DNA of 64,000 bases, from positions 276,123-340,122 of the forward strand of contig JAHBWE010000013.1 in NCBI GenBank assembly GCA_019637155.1, given 5' to 3'. This DNA comes from Labilithrix sp. GTDB lineage: Bacteria; Myxococcota_A; Polyangia; Polyangiales; Polyangiaceae. Below the pieces are notes generated by a model, which saw only the letters and a list, made by a program, of their open reading frames with translations, was not told where the DNA came from and did not search any database. Positions 35,393-44,242 of the stretch are shown here, piece by piece (positions within the stretch are counted from its first letter, which is position 1; each line of letters begins with the position of its first letter). The position numbers were made by a program, and so were the translations under genes.

Positions 35393-36454
35393 CTACTTGC
35401 AGGCGAGCTCGCGCGTCGTCACCTCGCGCCGCGGCTCGTACGGCACGCACCGCTTCGTCTCCTTGTCGCAAGCTCCGCTGTTGCACACGAGGAAGGACGT
35501 GTCGTCCTCGTAGTCGCCGCAGGCCTCGCCGTGCTTCAAGAGCGTCACCGGCTTCGGCGCCGTGCACACGCCGTCTCGACAGCGGTTCCGGCCCCAGCAG
35601 TTGCCGTAGTCGACCCCGTCGGGCCGATTCGTCCGGCACGTCTCTCCCTCTCTCCGCAAGGGCTGGCACGTGCCGCTCTCGCAATAGGAGCGGCGGTCGC
35701 AAGGCGCGTTCGCGCACGAGGCGCCGATCGGGACGGGCGCCTTGCAGGTCTCGTCGTCGTCGCACACGAGGCCGCTGTCGCACCACGTCCCGTTCCCGCA
35801 CGTCGCGCCGAGCGGCGCGCGCGGCTTGCAGACCCCGCAGTCGCCGGTCCCACCCATGGGCGAGATGCTGCTCGTGCAGTGGCCGCTCGCGCACTGGAGG
35901 TCGTCGCGGCATCCCGCGCCGTCGGCGAGCGTCCCGCGGAAGTCGCAGGCGACGAACGCGGCGAGCCCCGCCGAGCAGTCCGCGTCGCGGAGCTTCGCCG
36001 TGCACGCGTCGATCTGCGCCTGCGTGATCGCGATGCCGGGGCGGCGGAAGCGTCTCCTGTAGTTTGCATCGATGTACGCGGCCATGCCCACGACGCCGCC
36101 GTAGCCGGCGTGCGCGATCCGCTCGCCGTCGGCCGAGCAGCTCACGAACGCTTCGGCCCCGAGCAGGCTCAGCTCGAAGGTGGAGACGTCGAGCGGCGGG
36201 CCGAGCTCCACGTACTCCTCGGAGCCGGGCGTCACGTCCGAGCTCGGGGTCGTCGCGGGCGCGGCAGGCGGCGAGGTGCTTGGGGCTACCCCCGGATCGC
36301 CTACCGCGCCCGTCGACGGATCGCCGGCCTCGCTGCCACACGCGGCGAGCCCGACGATCGGAGCAAGGAGAAAGGTACAAAAGGCGGCCTTGGCGACCGC
36401 GGTCGCCGTCGTGCGTCGCCACCCGGGCGAACCAGGACGCCTCCTCTCACTCAA
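35393..36454 (-). CDS. Cys-rich lipoprotein with EGF-like/dickkopf-type repeats
   Basis: No ATG gives a sensible N-terminus. TTG 36454 gives LSERRRPGSPGW followed by a hydrophobic signal and a lipobox LAACG. A DPSTG/Pro/Thr linker precedes about 250 residues with some 25 Cys in repeated blocks such as CRDDLQCASGHC, CGNGTWCDSGLVC and CDRRSYCESGTC. This pattern, shared with many polyangial surface lipoproteins, suggests disulfide-bonded small modules. Function unknown. The start region lies in one copy of a 30-base direct repeat found again about 220 bases upstream. Confidence 0.65.
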   Translation of the reverse strand: MSERRRPGSPGWRRTTATAVAKAAFCTFLLAPIVGLAACGSEAGDPSTGAVGDPGVAPSTSPPAAPATTPSSDVTPGSEEYVELGPPLDVSTFELSLLGAEAFVSCSADGERIAHAGYGGVVGMAAYIDANYRRRFRRPGIAITQAQIDACTAKLRDADCSAGLAAFVACDFRGTLADGAGCRDDLQCASGHCTSSISPMGGTGDCGVCKPRAPLGATCGNGTWCDSGLVCDDDETCKAPVPIGASCANAPCDRRSYCESGTCQPLRREGETCRTNRPDGVDYGNCWGRNRCRDGVCTAPKPVTLLKHGEACGDYEDDTSFLVCNSGACDKETKRCVPYEPRREVTTRELACK

Positions 36455-36841
36455 GCACGGCTGGAAGATTCCGCCAGCGCCAGAAGCGCGCGTGTCGCGT
36501 TCGAGACACGGTGGATCGACGCGGTCACACGGTCCGATAGATGTAGATTGCATGTCAGCCTCCGATCCGACAAAGCAGTACCAGCACGACGCGCGTCGTT
36601 CGCATGCATCTCTCCTCGACGGCTCGGCGCGCGCCGCGGAGCAGCGGCGTCGACGCGAGCGCGTCCTACCACTCAAGCATGCGCGGAAAATTCGGCCAGG
36701 ACTGTCCGCGAATTCGCGCGGATCTTTCAGCATTCGCACGAAAAACGCGATCCAGACGATCGGCGCGATCCGTCGCGTGCAAAATACACGTGAATGCGCC
36801 GCCCTTCCTCGATCGGCGAGGTCGGACTAACCTCCGCCGCC
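36448..36841. promoter_or_regulatory. intergenic region with a 30-base direct repeat and an inverted repeat
   Basis: This 387-base stretch separates the divergent Cys-rich lipoprotein and P5C dehydrogenase genes. Copies at 36448-36477 and 36670-36699 agree at 24 of 30 positions and share CACTCAAGCA, GGAA and GCCAG blocks. CGTGTC/GACACG at 36491-36510 forms a 6-bp stem with an 8-base loop. The 36700-36790 part is comparatively AT-rich (TTTCAGCATTCGCACGAAAA, AAAATACACG) and could hold the promoter of the dehydrogenase gene. No coding signal is seen. Confidence 0.45.
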
Positions 36842-38455
36842 ATGCTGGACCTGCCGACGCCGAAGCCGCTGCCGCTGAACGAGCCCGTCCTCTCCTACGC
36901 GCCCGGCACGCCCGAGCGCGCCGCGCTCAAGGCCGCGCTGAAGTCGATGGCGAGCGAGCGCCCCGACGCGCCGCACGTCATCGGCGGCGAGCCGTTCACC
37001 GAAGGCCCGACCTTCGAGGTGAAGGCGCCGCACGATCACGCGCTCGTCGTCGCGACGGCGCACGACGGCGGTCCGGTGATGGCACAGCGCGCGATCGACG
37101 CCGCGCTCGCGGCCGCGCCGGCGTGGGCGGCGACGTCGTTCGAGGAGCGCGCGCGCGTGTTCCTCCGCGCGGCGGACCTGCTCGCGGGCCCGTGGCGTCA
37201 GGTCATCAACGCGGCGACGATGCTCGGGCAGAGCAAGACCGCGTACCAGGCGGAGATCGACTCTGCGTGCGAGCTCATCGACTTCCTCCGCTTCAACGTC
37301 GCCTTCGCGTCGCGCCTCGCCGAGCAGCCGATCTCGGGGCCGGGCATGCTCAACATGCTCGAGCTCCGCCCGCTCGAGGGCTTCATCCTCGCGGTCACGC
37401 CGTTCAACTTCACCGCGATCGCGGGCAACCTGCCGTCCGTCTGCGCGCTGATGGGCAACGTCGTCGTGTGGAAGCCGGCCGAGAACCAGGTCCTCGCCGC
37501 GTACCACACGATGCGGCTCTTCGAGGCGGCGGGGCTCCCGCCCGGCGTCATCAACCTCGTCCACGGCGACGGCAAGAAGATCGCCGACGTCTGCCTCGCG
37601 TCGAAGGACCTCGCCGGCATCCACTTCACCGGCTCGACGACCGTGTTCCAGTCGCTGTGGCAGGGCGTCGGCAAGAACATCGCAAACTACAGGAGCTACC
37701 CGCGCGTCGTCGGCGAGACCGGCGGGAAGGACTTCGTGTTCGCGCATCCGAGCGCGGAGATCGAGGCGCTCGCGGTCGCGCTCGTGCGCGGCGCGTTCGA
37801 GTACCAGGGGCAGAAGTGCTCCGCCGCGTCGCGCGCGTACGTCCCGCGCGCGATGTGGCCGAAGCTGAAGGACCTCCTCGTCGACCACGTGAAACAGATC
37901 AAAATGGGCGACGTCACGGACTTCCGGAACTTCATGGGCGCCGTCATCAACGAGCGCGCGTGGAAGCGGCTCGATCTCTGGCGCCAGAAGCTCGGCGAGC
38001 ACATCGTCGTCGGCGACGGCTGGTCGCGAGACGAGGGTTGGTTCTGCGGCCCCACCGTCGCGGAGGTCCCGAACGATCACCCCGTCCTCGCGGAGGAGCT
38101 CTTCGGCCCCGTCCTCGCCGTCACGCTCTACGACGACAAGGACGTCGACGGCGCGCTCGACCTCGTCGATCGCACGAGCCCGTACGGCCTCACCGGCGCG
38201 GTGTTCGCGCGCGACCGCGACGCGATCACGAAGGCGCTCGCGAAGCTCCGCCAGGCGGCGGGGAACTTCTACATCAACGACAAGCCGACCGGCGCGGTGG
38301 TGGGGCAGCAGCCGTTCGGCGGCGCGCGCGCGTCCGGCACGAACGACAAGGCCGGCAGCGCGTACAACCTGCTGCGCTGGGCCTCGCCGCGCGTGGTGAA
38401 GGAGACGTTCGTGCCGCCGACGAGCGTGGGCTACCCGTTCATGCAAGCAGAGTGA
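36842..38455 (+). CDS. L-glutamate gamma-semialdehyde (P5C) dehydrogenase, ALDH4-like
   Basis: The 537-residue aldehyde dehydrogenase has the length and N-terminus (NEPVLSYAPGTPERAALKAAL) of the stand-alone mitochondrial-type P5C dehydrogenases. Key motifs are TPFNFTAIAGNLP, FTGSTTVFQSLW for NAD binding, GETGGKDFV with the catalytic Glu, and GQKCSAASR with the catalytic Cys. It converts glutamate semialdehyde, the product of proline oxidation, to glutamate. A proline dehydrogenase is not in the window. ATG 36842 fits the family start. Its last 17 bases overlap the convergent YkgJ-like gene. Confidence 0.92.
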   Translation: MLDLPTPKPLPLNEPVLSYAPGTPERAALKAALKSMASERPDAPHVIGGEPFTEGPTFEVKAPHDHALVVATAHDGGPVMAQRAIDAALAAAPAWAATSFEERARVFLRAADLLAGPWRQVINAATMLGQSKTAYQAEIDSACELIDFLRFNVAFASRLAEQPISGPGMLNMLELRPLEGFILAVTPFNFTAIAGNLPSVCALMGNVVVWKPAENQVLAAYHTMRLFEAAGLPPGVINLVHGDGKKIADVCLASKDLAGIHFTGSTTVFQSLWQGVGKNIANYRSYPRVVGETGGKDFVFAHPSAEIEALAVALVRGAFEYQGQKCSAASRAYVPRAMWPKLKDLLVDHVKQIKMGDVTDFRNFMGAVINERAWKRLDLWRQKLGEHIVVGDGWSRDEGWFCGPTVAEVPNDHPVLAEELFGPVLAVTLYDDKDVDGALDLVDRTSPYGLTGAVFARDRDAITKALAKLRQAAGNFYINDKPTGAVVGQQPFGGARASGTNDKAGSAYNLLRWASPRVVKETFVPPTSVGYPFMQAE

Positions 38456-38762
38456 GGAGGCGCCGCGCGCGGCCCTCCTTCGTCACGCGCTCGCCCTGGC
38501 ATTGGGGCGAGCCGCGCTCGAGGTCGCGGCAGATCTGCGGTCGTCGATCGTAGACCGAGCAGAGGAACGTGCCCTCGGCGGAGGGGACCAACGCGGCGCA
38601 GTGCCCGACGCCGTGCGTCTGCGTCATGCGCATGTACGCCTCGTTGCCGATCCACTCGACGAGCGTGTCGTCGTCGAGGCGCGCGTGATCGTCGCCCGTC
38701 ACGCGCACGTAGCGCGGGGTCTCGCCAAAGCAGCACGCGCCGCAACGAATGCACTCGATCAT
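38439..38762 (-). CDS. YkgJ-family cysteine cluster protein
   Basis: The 107-residue protein has the CxxCxxCC arrangement at the start (CIRCGACC) and later CSVYDRRPQICRDL and QCQG, which together form the metal-binding cluster of the YkgJ/UPF0153 family. The RP-x-x-C block is diagnostic. These proteins are believed to bind zinc or an iron-sulfur unit; no reaction is established. It is monocistronic, convergent with the P5C dehydrogenase gene and divergent from the HtrA-like gene 31 bases away. Confidence 0.85.
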   Translation of the reverse strand: MIECIRCGACCFGETPRYVRVTGDDHARLDDDTLVEWIGNEAYMRMTQTHGVGHCAALVPSAEGTFLCSVYDRRPQICRDLERGSPQCQGERVTKEGRARRLLTLLA

Positions 38763-38793
38763 CGTGGTTTTCCAAGTAGCTTATCGCGCCGTC

Positions 38794-39912
38794 ATGAAGC
38801 GACTCGCGCTCTTCGCGATCCTCCTCCTGGCTTGCAAGCCGCAACCTCAGCCCAAGCCCGACGGCTCCGCGACGCCGGGGCAGGCGAGCGCGACGCCGCC
38901 GCCGGTGCCGCCGCTCTCGCCGAACGCGCGGATCGAGGACGAGCGGAACACGATCGGCGTCTTCAAGGCGTGCGCGCCGTCGACGGTCTACGTCACGCAG
39001 ACGCGCCTCGTCGTCGACGAGTGGGAGGGCGTCGCGCAGGAGGTCCCCGCCGGCTCGGGCTCCGGCTTCGTCTGGGACGAGCAAGGGCACATCGTGACGA
39101 ACTTCCACGTCGTCCAAGGCGCGCGCTCGCTCACGGTGACGTTCCACGATCAGCAGACCTTCGACGCGAAGATCGTCGGGGTCGAGCCGCGCAAGGACAT
39201 CGCCGTCCTCGAGGTGAAGCCGCCGCCGGGGCTCCTCGTCCCGCTGAAGGTCGGGAAGGCGACGCAGCTCGAGGTCGGCCAGAAGACGATCGCGATCGGC
39301 AACCCGTTCGGCCTCGATCACACCCTCACGACCGGCGTCGTCAGCGCGATCGGGCGCCAGGTGAAGGGCGCCGGCGGGGTGACGATCCGCGACATGATCC
39401 AGACCGACGCCGCGATCAACCCCGGCAACTCCGGCGGCCCGCTCCTCGACTCGAGCGGCCAGCTCATCGGGATGAACACGATGATCTACTCGCAGTCGGG
39501 CTCGTCGGCGGGGATCGGCTTCGCGGTGCCGGTCGCGACCATCTCGCGCATCGTCCCGCAGATCATCAAGAACGGCCGCGCGGAGGAGCTCGGCTTCCCG
39601 ATCACGATCGATCCGACCCAGCGCTTCGAGCGCCGGCTCGGTCTCCGTGGCCTCATCGTCCTCGCGGTGCAGCCGAACAGCGAGGCGGCGAAGGCGGGCC
39701 TGAAGGGCGTCACCCAGACGCGCCGCGGCCTCGTCATCAACGACGTGATCGTCGCGCTCGACGACAAGCCGATCGCGACCTACGACGACTTCTACACGAT
39801 CCTCGACTCGCACAAGGCCGACGACATGGTGAAGGTCACCGTCGTCCGCGGCGACGCGAAGGCGGACCTCCCGCTCAAGGTGATCGTCGTCCCGCCGGGC
39901 CGCGAGCCGTGA
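38794..39912 (+). CDS. HtrA/DegP-like serine protease lipoprotein with PDZ domain
   Basis: The ATG 38794 product has a lipoprotein signal (MKRLALFAILLLAC, Cys14) and a Pro-rich linker. The trypsin-like domain carries the triad: His in VTNFHVVQG, Asp in RKDIAVLEV and Ser in GNSGGPLL. A C-terminal PDZ-like segment (GLIVLAVQPNSEAAKAGL through VINDVIVALDDKPI) follows. It should act in the periplasm on misfolded or specific substrates. Its TGA is overlapped by the ATG of the transporter binding-protein gene (TGATG), making it the first gene of a coupled run. Confidence 0.9.
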   Translation: MKRLALFAILLLACKPQPQPKPDGSATPGQASATPPPVPPLSPNARIEDERNTIGVFKACAPSTVYVTQTRLVVDEWEGVAQEVPAGSGSGFVWDEQGHIVTNFHVVQGARSLTVTFHDQQTFDAKIVGVEPRKDIAVLEVKPPPGLLVPLKVGKATQLEVGQKTIAIGNPFGLDHTLTTGVVSAIGRQVKGAGGVTIRDMIQTDAAINPGNSGGPLLDSSGQLIGMNTMIYSQSGSSAGIGFAVPVATISRIVPQIIKNGRAEELGFPITIDPTQRFERRLGLRGLIVLAVQPNSEAAKAGLKGVTQTRRGLVINDVIVALDDKPIATYDDFYTILDSHKADDMVKVTVVRGDAKADLPLKVIVVPPGREP

Positions 39913-40937
39913 TGGTACGCTCCGGCATCATGCGGGTCTTCGCTCTCGTCCTCGTCGCCGCGGTCGGCATCGCCTGCAAGGACTCTCCCAAGGCGGACAC
40001 CGGCAGCGAGGGCGGCGCGCCGAGCGGCAAGCGCCTCAAGATCGCGGTCGTGCCGAAGGGGACGACGCACGAGTTCTGGAAGAGCGTCCACGCCGGCGCG
40101 GTGAAGGCGGCGAAGGAGGCCGACGTCGACATCGTCTGGAAAGGCCCGCTCAAGGAGGACGACACCAAGGCGCAGATCGACGTCGTCGACACGTTCGTCG
40201 CGCAGGGCGTCGCCGGCCTCGTCCTCGCGCCGCTGCACGACAGCGCGCTCAAGACGCCGGTGAAGCGCGCGAAGGACAAGAACATCCCGACCGTGATCTT
40301 CGACTCCGACCTCCAGGGCGACGAGCACATCAGCTTCGTCGCGACCGACAACCAGGCGGCGGGGAAGATCGCGGCCGAGGCGATGGCGAAGGACCTCGGC
40401 GACAAAGGCAACGTCATCGTCCTCCGCTACCAGGAGGGCTCCGCGAGCACGCAGAACCGCGAGAAGGGGTTCCTCGACGGGATCAAGGCCAAGCCCGAGA
40501 TCAAGGTCATCAGCGACAACCAGTACGGCGGCGCCACGAGCGAGAGCGCGTTCCAGAAGGGCGAGAGCCTGCTCGTCGCGCACAAGGCGCAGGCCGGCGC
40601 GGTGCAGGGGATCTTCACGCCGAACGAGTCGACGACCTTCGGCATGCTGCAGGCGCTGAAGAAGTCGGGCACGAACAAGAAGGTGAAGCTGATCGGGTTC
40701 GACTCCTCCGACTCGCTCGTGAACGCGCTGAAGGAAGGGGACATCGACGGCCTTGTCGTCCAAAACCCCTTCAACATGGGCTACCTCTCGGTGAAGACGA
40801 TGGTCGACCACCTCAAGGGCAAGCCGGTCGACAAACGCATCGACACCGGCGCGCGGCTCGTCGAGAAGGCGAACCTCGACGATCCCGCGGTGAAGGAGAT
40901 CATGCAGCCGGATCTCAAGAAGTGGCTGAACGAGTGA
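39912..40937 (+). CDS. ribose-type (CUT2) ABC transporter substrate-binding lipoprotein
   Basis: The signal MRVFALVLVAAVGIAC marks a lipoprotein. The mature part is a periplasmic-binding-protein type 1 fold: KIAVVPKGTTHEFWKSVHAG, VAGLVLAPLHDSAL, PTVIFDSDL, and VQGIFTPNESTTFGML. Such proteins capture ribose, xylose or similar sugars. ATG 39912 overlaps the protease stop; ATG 39930 is an alternative. Its stop overlaps the ATPase gene by four bases. Its specific ligand cannot be inferred. Confidence 0.9.
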   Translation: MVRSGIMRVFALVLVAAVGIACKDSPKADTGSEGGAPSGKRLKIAVVPKGTTHEFWKSVHAGAVKAAKEADVDIVWKGPLKEDDTKAQIDVVDTFVAQGVAGLVLAPLHDSALKTPVKRAKDKNIPTVIFDSDLQGDEHISFVATDNQAAGKIAAEAMAKDLGDKGNVIVLRYQEGSASTQNREKGFLDGIKAKPEIKVISDNQYGGATSESAFQKGESLLVAHKAQAGAVQGIFTPNESTTFGMLQALKKSGTNKKVKLIGFDSSDSLVNALKEGDIDGLVVQNPFNMGYLSVKTMVDHLKGKPVDKRIDTGARLVEKANLDDPAVKEIMQPDLKKWLNE

Positions 40938-42379
40938 CCGTCCTCGAGATCGCCGGGATCGAGAAGTCGTTCGGCGCGGTCTCGGTCCTCAAAGGCGTGA
41001 CGCTGCCCGTCGCGGCGGGGGAGACGCACGCGCTCCTCGGCGAGAACGGAGCGGGGAAGAGCACGCTCATGCGCATCCTCCTCGGCGCCGAGCACGCCGA
41101 CAAAGGGACGATGACGCTCGCCGGCCAGCCGTACGCGCCGCGGAGCCCGCTCGCCGCGCGCGCGGCCGGCGTCGTCATGGTCCCGCAGGAGCGCACGCTC
41201 TGCCCGCACCTCACCGTGCTCGAGAACGTGATGCTGGGGCTCGAGCCGACGACGGCGGGCTTCGTGCGCCGCGCCGACGCGCGCGCCGCGGCGGAGAAGG
41301 CGCTCGGGCTCGTCACCGGCGTCGGCCGGCGCATCCCGCTCGACGCGCGCGCGGGCGTGCTCCCGGTCGCCGATCAGCAGCTCGTCGAGATCGCGCGCGC
41401 GCTCGCGCAGAGCGCGGAGACCGGCGGGGCGAAGGTGCTCGTCCTCGACGAGCCGACGTCGAGCCTCGGCCACGACGACGCGGCGCGCCTCTTCACCCGC
41501 GTCGACGCGCTGAAGGCGCAGGGCCTCGCGATCCTCCTCGTCACGCACTTCCTCGACGACGTCCGCACGCGGTCCGATCGTTACACCGTGCTCCGCGACG
41601 GCAAGGTGCAAGGAGAGGGCGATCCGAAGACGACGCCGCCGGAGACGATCGTGCGGCAGATGCTCGGCCGCGAGCTCGAGGCCGAGCGCGCGCACGAGGC
41701 GAGCGCGCCGGGCGACGTCCTGCTCGAGGCGAAGGACCTCGCCGGGAAGCAGAAGCCCAAGCGCGCGACGTTCACCCTGCGCCGCGGCGAGGTCTTCGGC
41801 ATCGCGGGCCTCGTCGGCTCCGGCCGCACGGAGCTCCTCCGCCTCCTCGCCGGGCTCGATCCGCTCGCGGACGGCGACGTCGACACCGGCGCGCGGATCG
41901 GGCTCCTCTCCGAGGACCGCGGCGGCGAGGGCCTGATGCTCGATCGCACGATCGCCGACAACGTGAACCTCTCGCCGCGCTCGCCGTTCGTCGCCTGGCC
42001 GCCGGCGGAGCTCGCGGAGGGCCGGAGGTGGATCGACACCCTGTCGATCCGCGCGAGCGGCCCCGCCCAGCGCACCGGCGACCTCTCGGGCGGGAACCAG
42101 CAAAAGGTGCAAATTGCACGTTTGTTGCGGGAGGACCACGACGTCCTCCTCTTCGACGAGCCGACGCGCGGGATCGACGTCGCGAGCAAGGCGCAGGTGC
42201 TCGCGCTCGTCCGCGAGCTCGCGGCGAAGGGGAAGGCGATCGTCCTCGTCTCGAGCCAGCTCGACGAGCTCGTGTCGACCTGCGACCGGATCGCGGTGCT
42301 CCGTCGCGGCGAGCTCGATCCGGCGCGCCCCGCCGCCGAGTGGACGGAGGCGAAGCTGCTCCTCGAGGCGTCGACGTGA
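40934..42379 (+). CDS. sugar ABC transporter ATPase, RbsA-like with two ATPase domains
   Basis: The protein has tandem nucleotide-binding domains. Domain 1 has Walker A GENGAGKST, a degenerate signature (VADQQLVEIARAL) and Walker B VLVLDEPTSSL. Domain 2 has the degenerate Walker A GLVGSGRTEL typical of RbsA, with LSGGNQQKVQIARLL and VLLFDEPTRGIDV. GTG 40934, in the GTGA overlap with the upstream stop, is preferred; an in-frame GTG at 40922 exists. It powers sugar import with the permease encoded next, overlapping it by four bases. Confidence 0.9.
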   Translation: MTVLEIAGIEKSFGAVSVLKGVTLPVAAGETHALLGENGAGKSTLMRILLGAEHADKGTMTLAGQPYAPRSPLAARAAGVVMVPQERTLCPHLTVLENVMLGLEPTTAGFVRRADARAAAEKALGLVTGVGRRIPLDARAGVLPVADQQLVEIARALAQSAETGGAKVLVLDEPTSSLGHDDAARLFTRVDALKAQGLAILLVTHFLDDVRTRSDRYTVLRDGKVQGEGDPKTTPPETIVRQMLGRELEAERAHEASAPGDVLLEAKDLAGKQKPKRATFTLRRGEVFGIAGLVGSGRTELLRLLAGLDPLADGDVDTGARIGLLSEDRGGEGLMLDRTIADNVNLSPRSPFVAWPPAELAEGRRWIDTLSIRASGPAQRTGDLSGGNQQKVQIARLLREDHDVLLFDEPTRGIDVASKAQVLALVRELAAKGKAIVLVSSQLDELVSTCDRIAVLRRGELDPARPAAEWTEAKLLLEAST

Positions 42380-43329
42380 GCGGCTGGCGCGCGGTGCTGG
42401 GGGAGCGGCGGCCGCCGTGGCTCGGGCCGCTCGTCGCGGTCGTCGTCGTGTTCGCGATCTTCTCCGCCCTCACGCCCGACCTGTTCCTGCGGTCGTCGGC
42501 GATGCTCGTGATGGCGCGGCAGACCGTGGTCGTCGCGATCTGCGCGCTCGGGATGACGATGGTCATCGTCACCGGCGGGATCGACCTCTCGACCGGCTCG
42601 CTCGTCGCGCTGACGACGGTGATGCTCGCGCGCTTCCTCAACGCCGGGTACAGCCCGTTCGTCGCGGTCCCGCTCGCGCTCGCGGTCTGCGCGCTCATCG
42701 GCGCCACGATCGGCGTCCTCGTCGGCCGCTTCCGGATGCTGCCGTTCATCGTGACGCTCGGCGCGATGTCGATCTTGCGCGGCACCGCGAAGGGGCTCGC
42801 GAACGAGCAGAAGATCGAGTGCAAGACGCAGGGGATCGAGGCGCTGCTCTCGGCCGACGTCACCGCGCCCGGGCTCTGGATCGCGCTCGGCCTCACGATC
42901 GCGATCGCGCTCCTCCTCGGCTACACCCGGTTCGGGCGCCACGTCTTCGCGGTCGGGTCGAACGAGGCCGCCGCGCGCCTGTGCGGGATCGATCCGGTGC
43001 GGGTGAAGGTCCTCGTCTACGCGCTCTCGAGCGTGCTCGCCGGGATCGGCGGGGTGATGCAGCTCTCGACCCTGACGCTGGGCGATCCGACCGACTCGGT
43101 CGGCCTCGAGCTCGAGGTCATCGCCGCCGTCGTCATCGGCGGCGCGTCGCTCGGCGGCGGGGACGGGAGCATCGTCGGCACGGTCCTCGGCGCGATGCTG
43201 ATGACGATCATCAAGACCGGCGCGGTCGACAACGAGATGCCGAACTTCGTGCAGGAGATCGCGACCGGTGTGATCATCGTCGTCGCGGTCGCGATCGATC
43301 GCGCGCGCCACGCCCGCGTCCGCCGCTGA
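42376..43329 (+). CDS. sugar ABC transporter permease, RbsC-like
   Basis: The 317-residue membrane protein has eight to ten helices and the RbsC hallmarks GGIDLSTGSLVALTTV, MLPFIVTLGAMSILRG, and FAVGSNEAAARLCGI. GTG 42376 sits in the four-base overlap with the ATPase gene. The final helices VIIVVAVAIDR are typical. With the two preceding genes it forms a complete importer, unlike the MalFG-type pair at 7.3 kb. A CpxP-like gene follows after 24 bases. Confidence 0.9.
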   Translation: MSGWRAVLGERRPPWLGPLVAVVVVFAIFSALTPDLFLRSSAMLVMARQTVVVAICALGMTMVIVTGGIDLSTGSLVALTTVMLARFLNAGYSPFVAVPLALAVCALIGATIGVLVGRFRMLPFIVTLGAMSILRGTAKGLANEQKIECKTQGIEALLSADVTAPGLWIALGLTIAIALLLGYTRFGRHVFAVGSNEAAARLCGIDPVRVKVLVYALSSVLAGIGGVMQLSTLTLGDPTDSVGLELEVIAAVVIGGASLGGGDGSIVGTVLGAMLMTIIKTGAVDNEMPNFVQEIATGVIIVVAVAIDRARHARVRR

Positions 43330-43353
43330 GCCGCTGAGCTGGATAACCCGACC

Positions 43354-44190
43354 ATGCGCATCCTCTCGCTCGCCGTCCTCTTGCTCCTCCTCGAAGGCTG
43401 CGACTCCTGCGGCGCGAAGGACGCCGCGCCCGCCGACGCCGCGCCGAGCGCGCCGACGGCGGAGCGGCGGCCGCCGCGGAGGTCGAAGAGCTCGAACCCG
43501 GCGTCGGCGTTCATCGACGCCGCGACGTCGCTCGACATCGACACCGCGACGCGCGTGAAGATCGAGCGCCTCGACGACGGGCTCGAGACCGACGACACGA
43601 CCGCGGCCGCGATCTTCAAGGCCTACCGGCTCGAGCTCGCGGCGATGATCCGCGCGAACGAGATCGACGACGCCAAGCTCGAGCCGTTCTACGCCGACGT
43701 GGCGAAGAACGCGCGCGCGCGGGAGGAGAAATCGGCGGTCGTCTTCAACCAGCTCCACGCCGCGCTGACGCCGGACCAGCGGGTGAAGGTCGCGACGAAG
43801 GTGAAGGCGGACCAGGCCGCGCGCGAGACGCGGATGCTCCGCGGCCGCCGGCCGCCGAGCGCGCAGCGGAAGATCCTGCTCGGGATGACGCGCGGCCTCG
43901 AGCTCGACGGCGAGCAGCTCAAGAAGGTCGACGCGCTCCTGCCGCCGGAGGGCGCCGACGCGGGCCCGGACCTGAAGCGCGCGCACTTCCGCGAGGTCGC
44001 CGACGCCTTCGAGAAGGACCCCTTCGACGCGAACCAGCTCCTCTTCGACGAGAAGGAGGCGCGGACCACGCTCGAGGACCAGACGAAGCTCGTCGCCGCG
44101 CTCCTCCCGATCTTGAAGGAGAAGCAGCGCGACAAGCTCGCCGGGATCTTCGACGAGACGGTCAAGCCCGGCGCCGAAGAGCCGCACTGA
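43354..44190 (+). CDS. Spy/CpxP-like periplasmic lipoprotein
   Basis: The signal MRILSLAVLLLLLEGC yields a lipoprotein with Cys16. After a Pro/Arg linker, the 230-residue mature part is almost entirely helical and charged, with two similar halves. LTPDQRVKVATKV matches the LTxxQ motif of Spy/CpxP chaperones; IMKAYRLELAAMIRAN-like helices and a second LLPILKEKQRDKLA repeat the pattern. It may bind unfolded periplasmic proteins, in keeping with the HtrA-like protease at the head of the same run. No close family is named. Confidence 0.7.
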   Translation: MRILSLAVLLLLLEGCDSCGAKDAAPADAAPSAPTAERRPPRRSKSSNPASAFIDAATSLDIDTATRVKIERLDDGLETDDTTAAAIFKAYRLELAAMIRANEIDDAKLEPFYADVAKNARAREEKSAVVFNQLHAALTPDQRVKVATKVKADQAARETRMLRGRRPPSAQRKILLGMTRGLELDGEQLKKVDALLPPEGADAGPDLKRAHFREVADAFEKDPFDANQLLFDEKEARTTLEDQTKLVAALLPILKEKQRDKLAGIFDETVKPGAEEPH

Positions 44191-44242
44191 TCCGGTCCGT
44201 CAAAGCTGATAAGGTCGCCGCCTCGGAAAAGTGGAGGCCACG

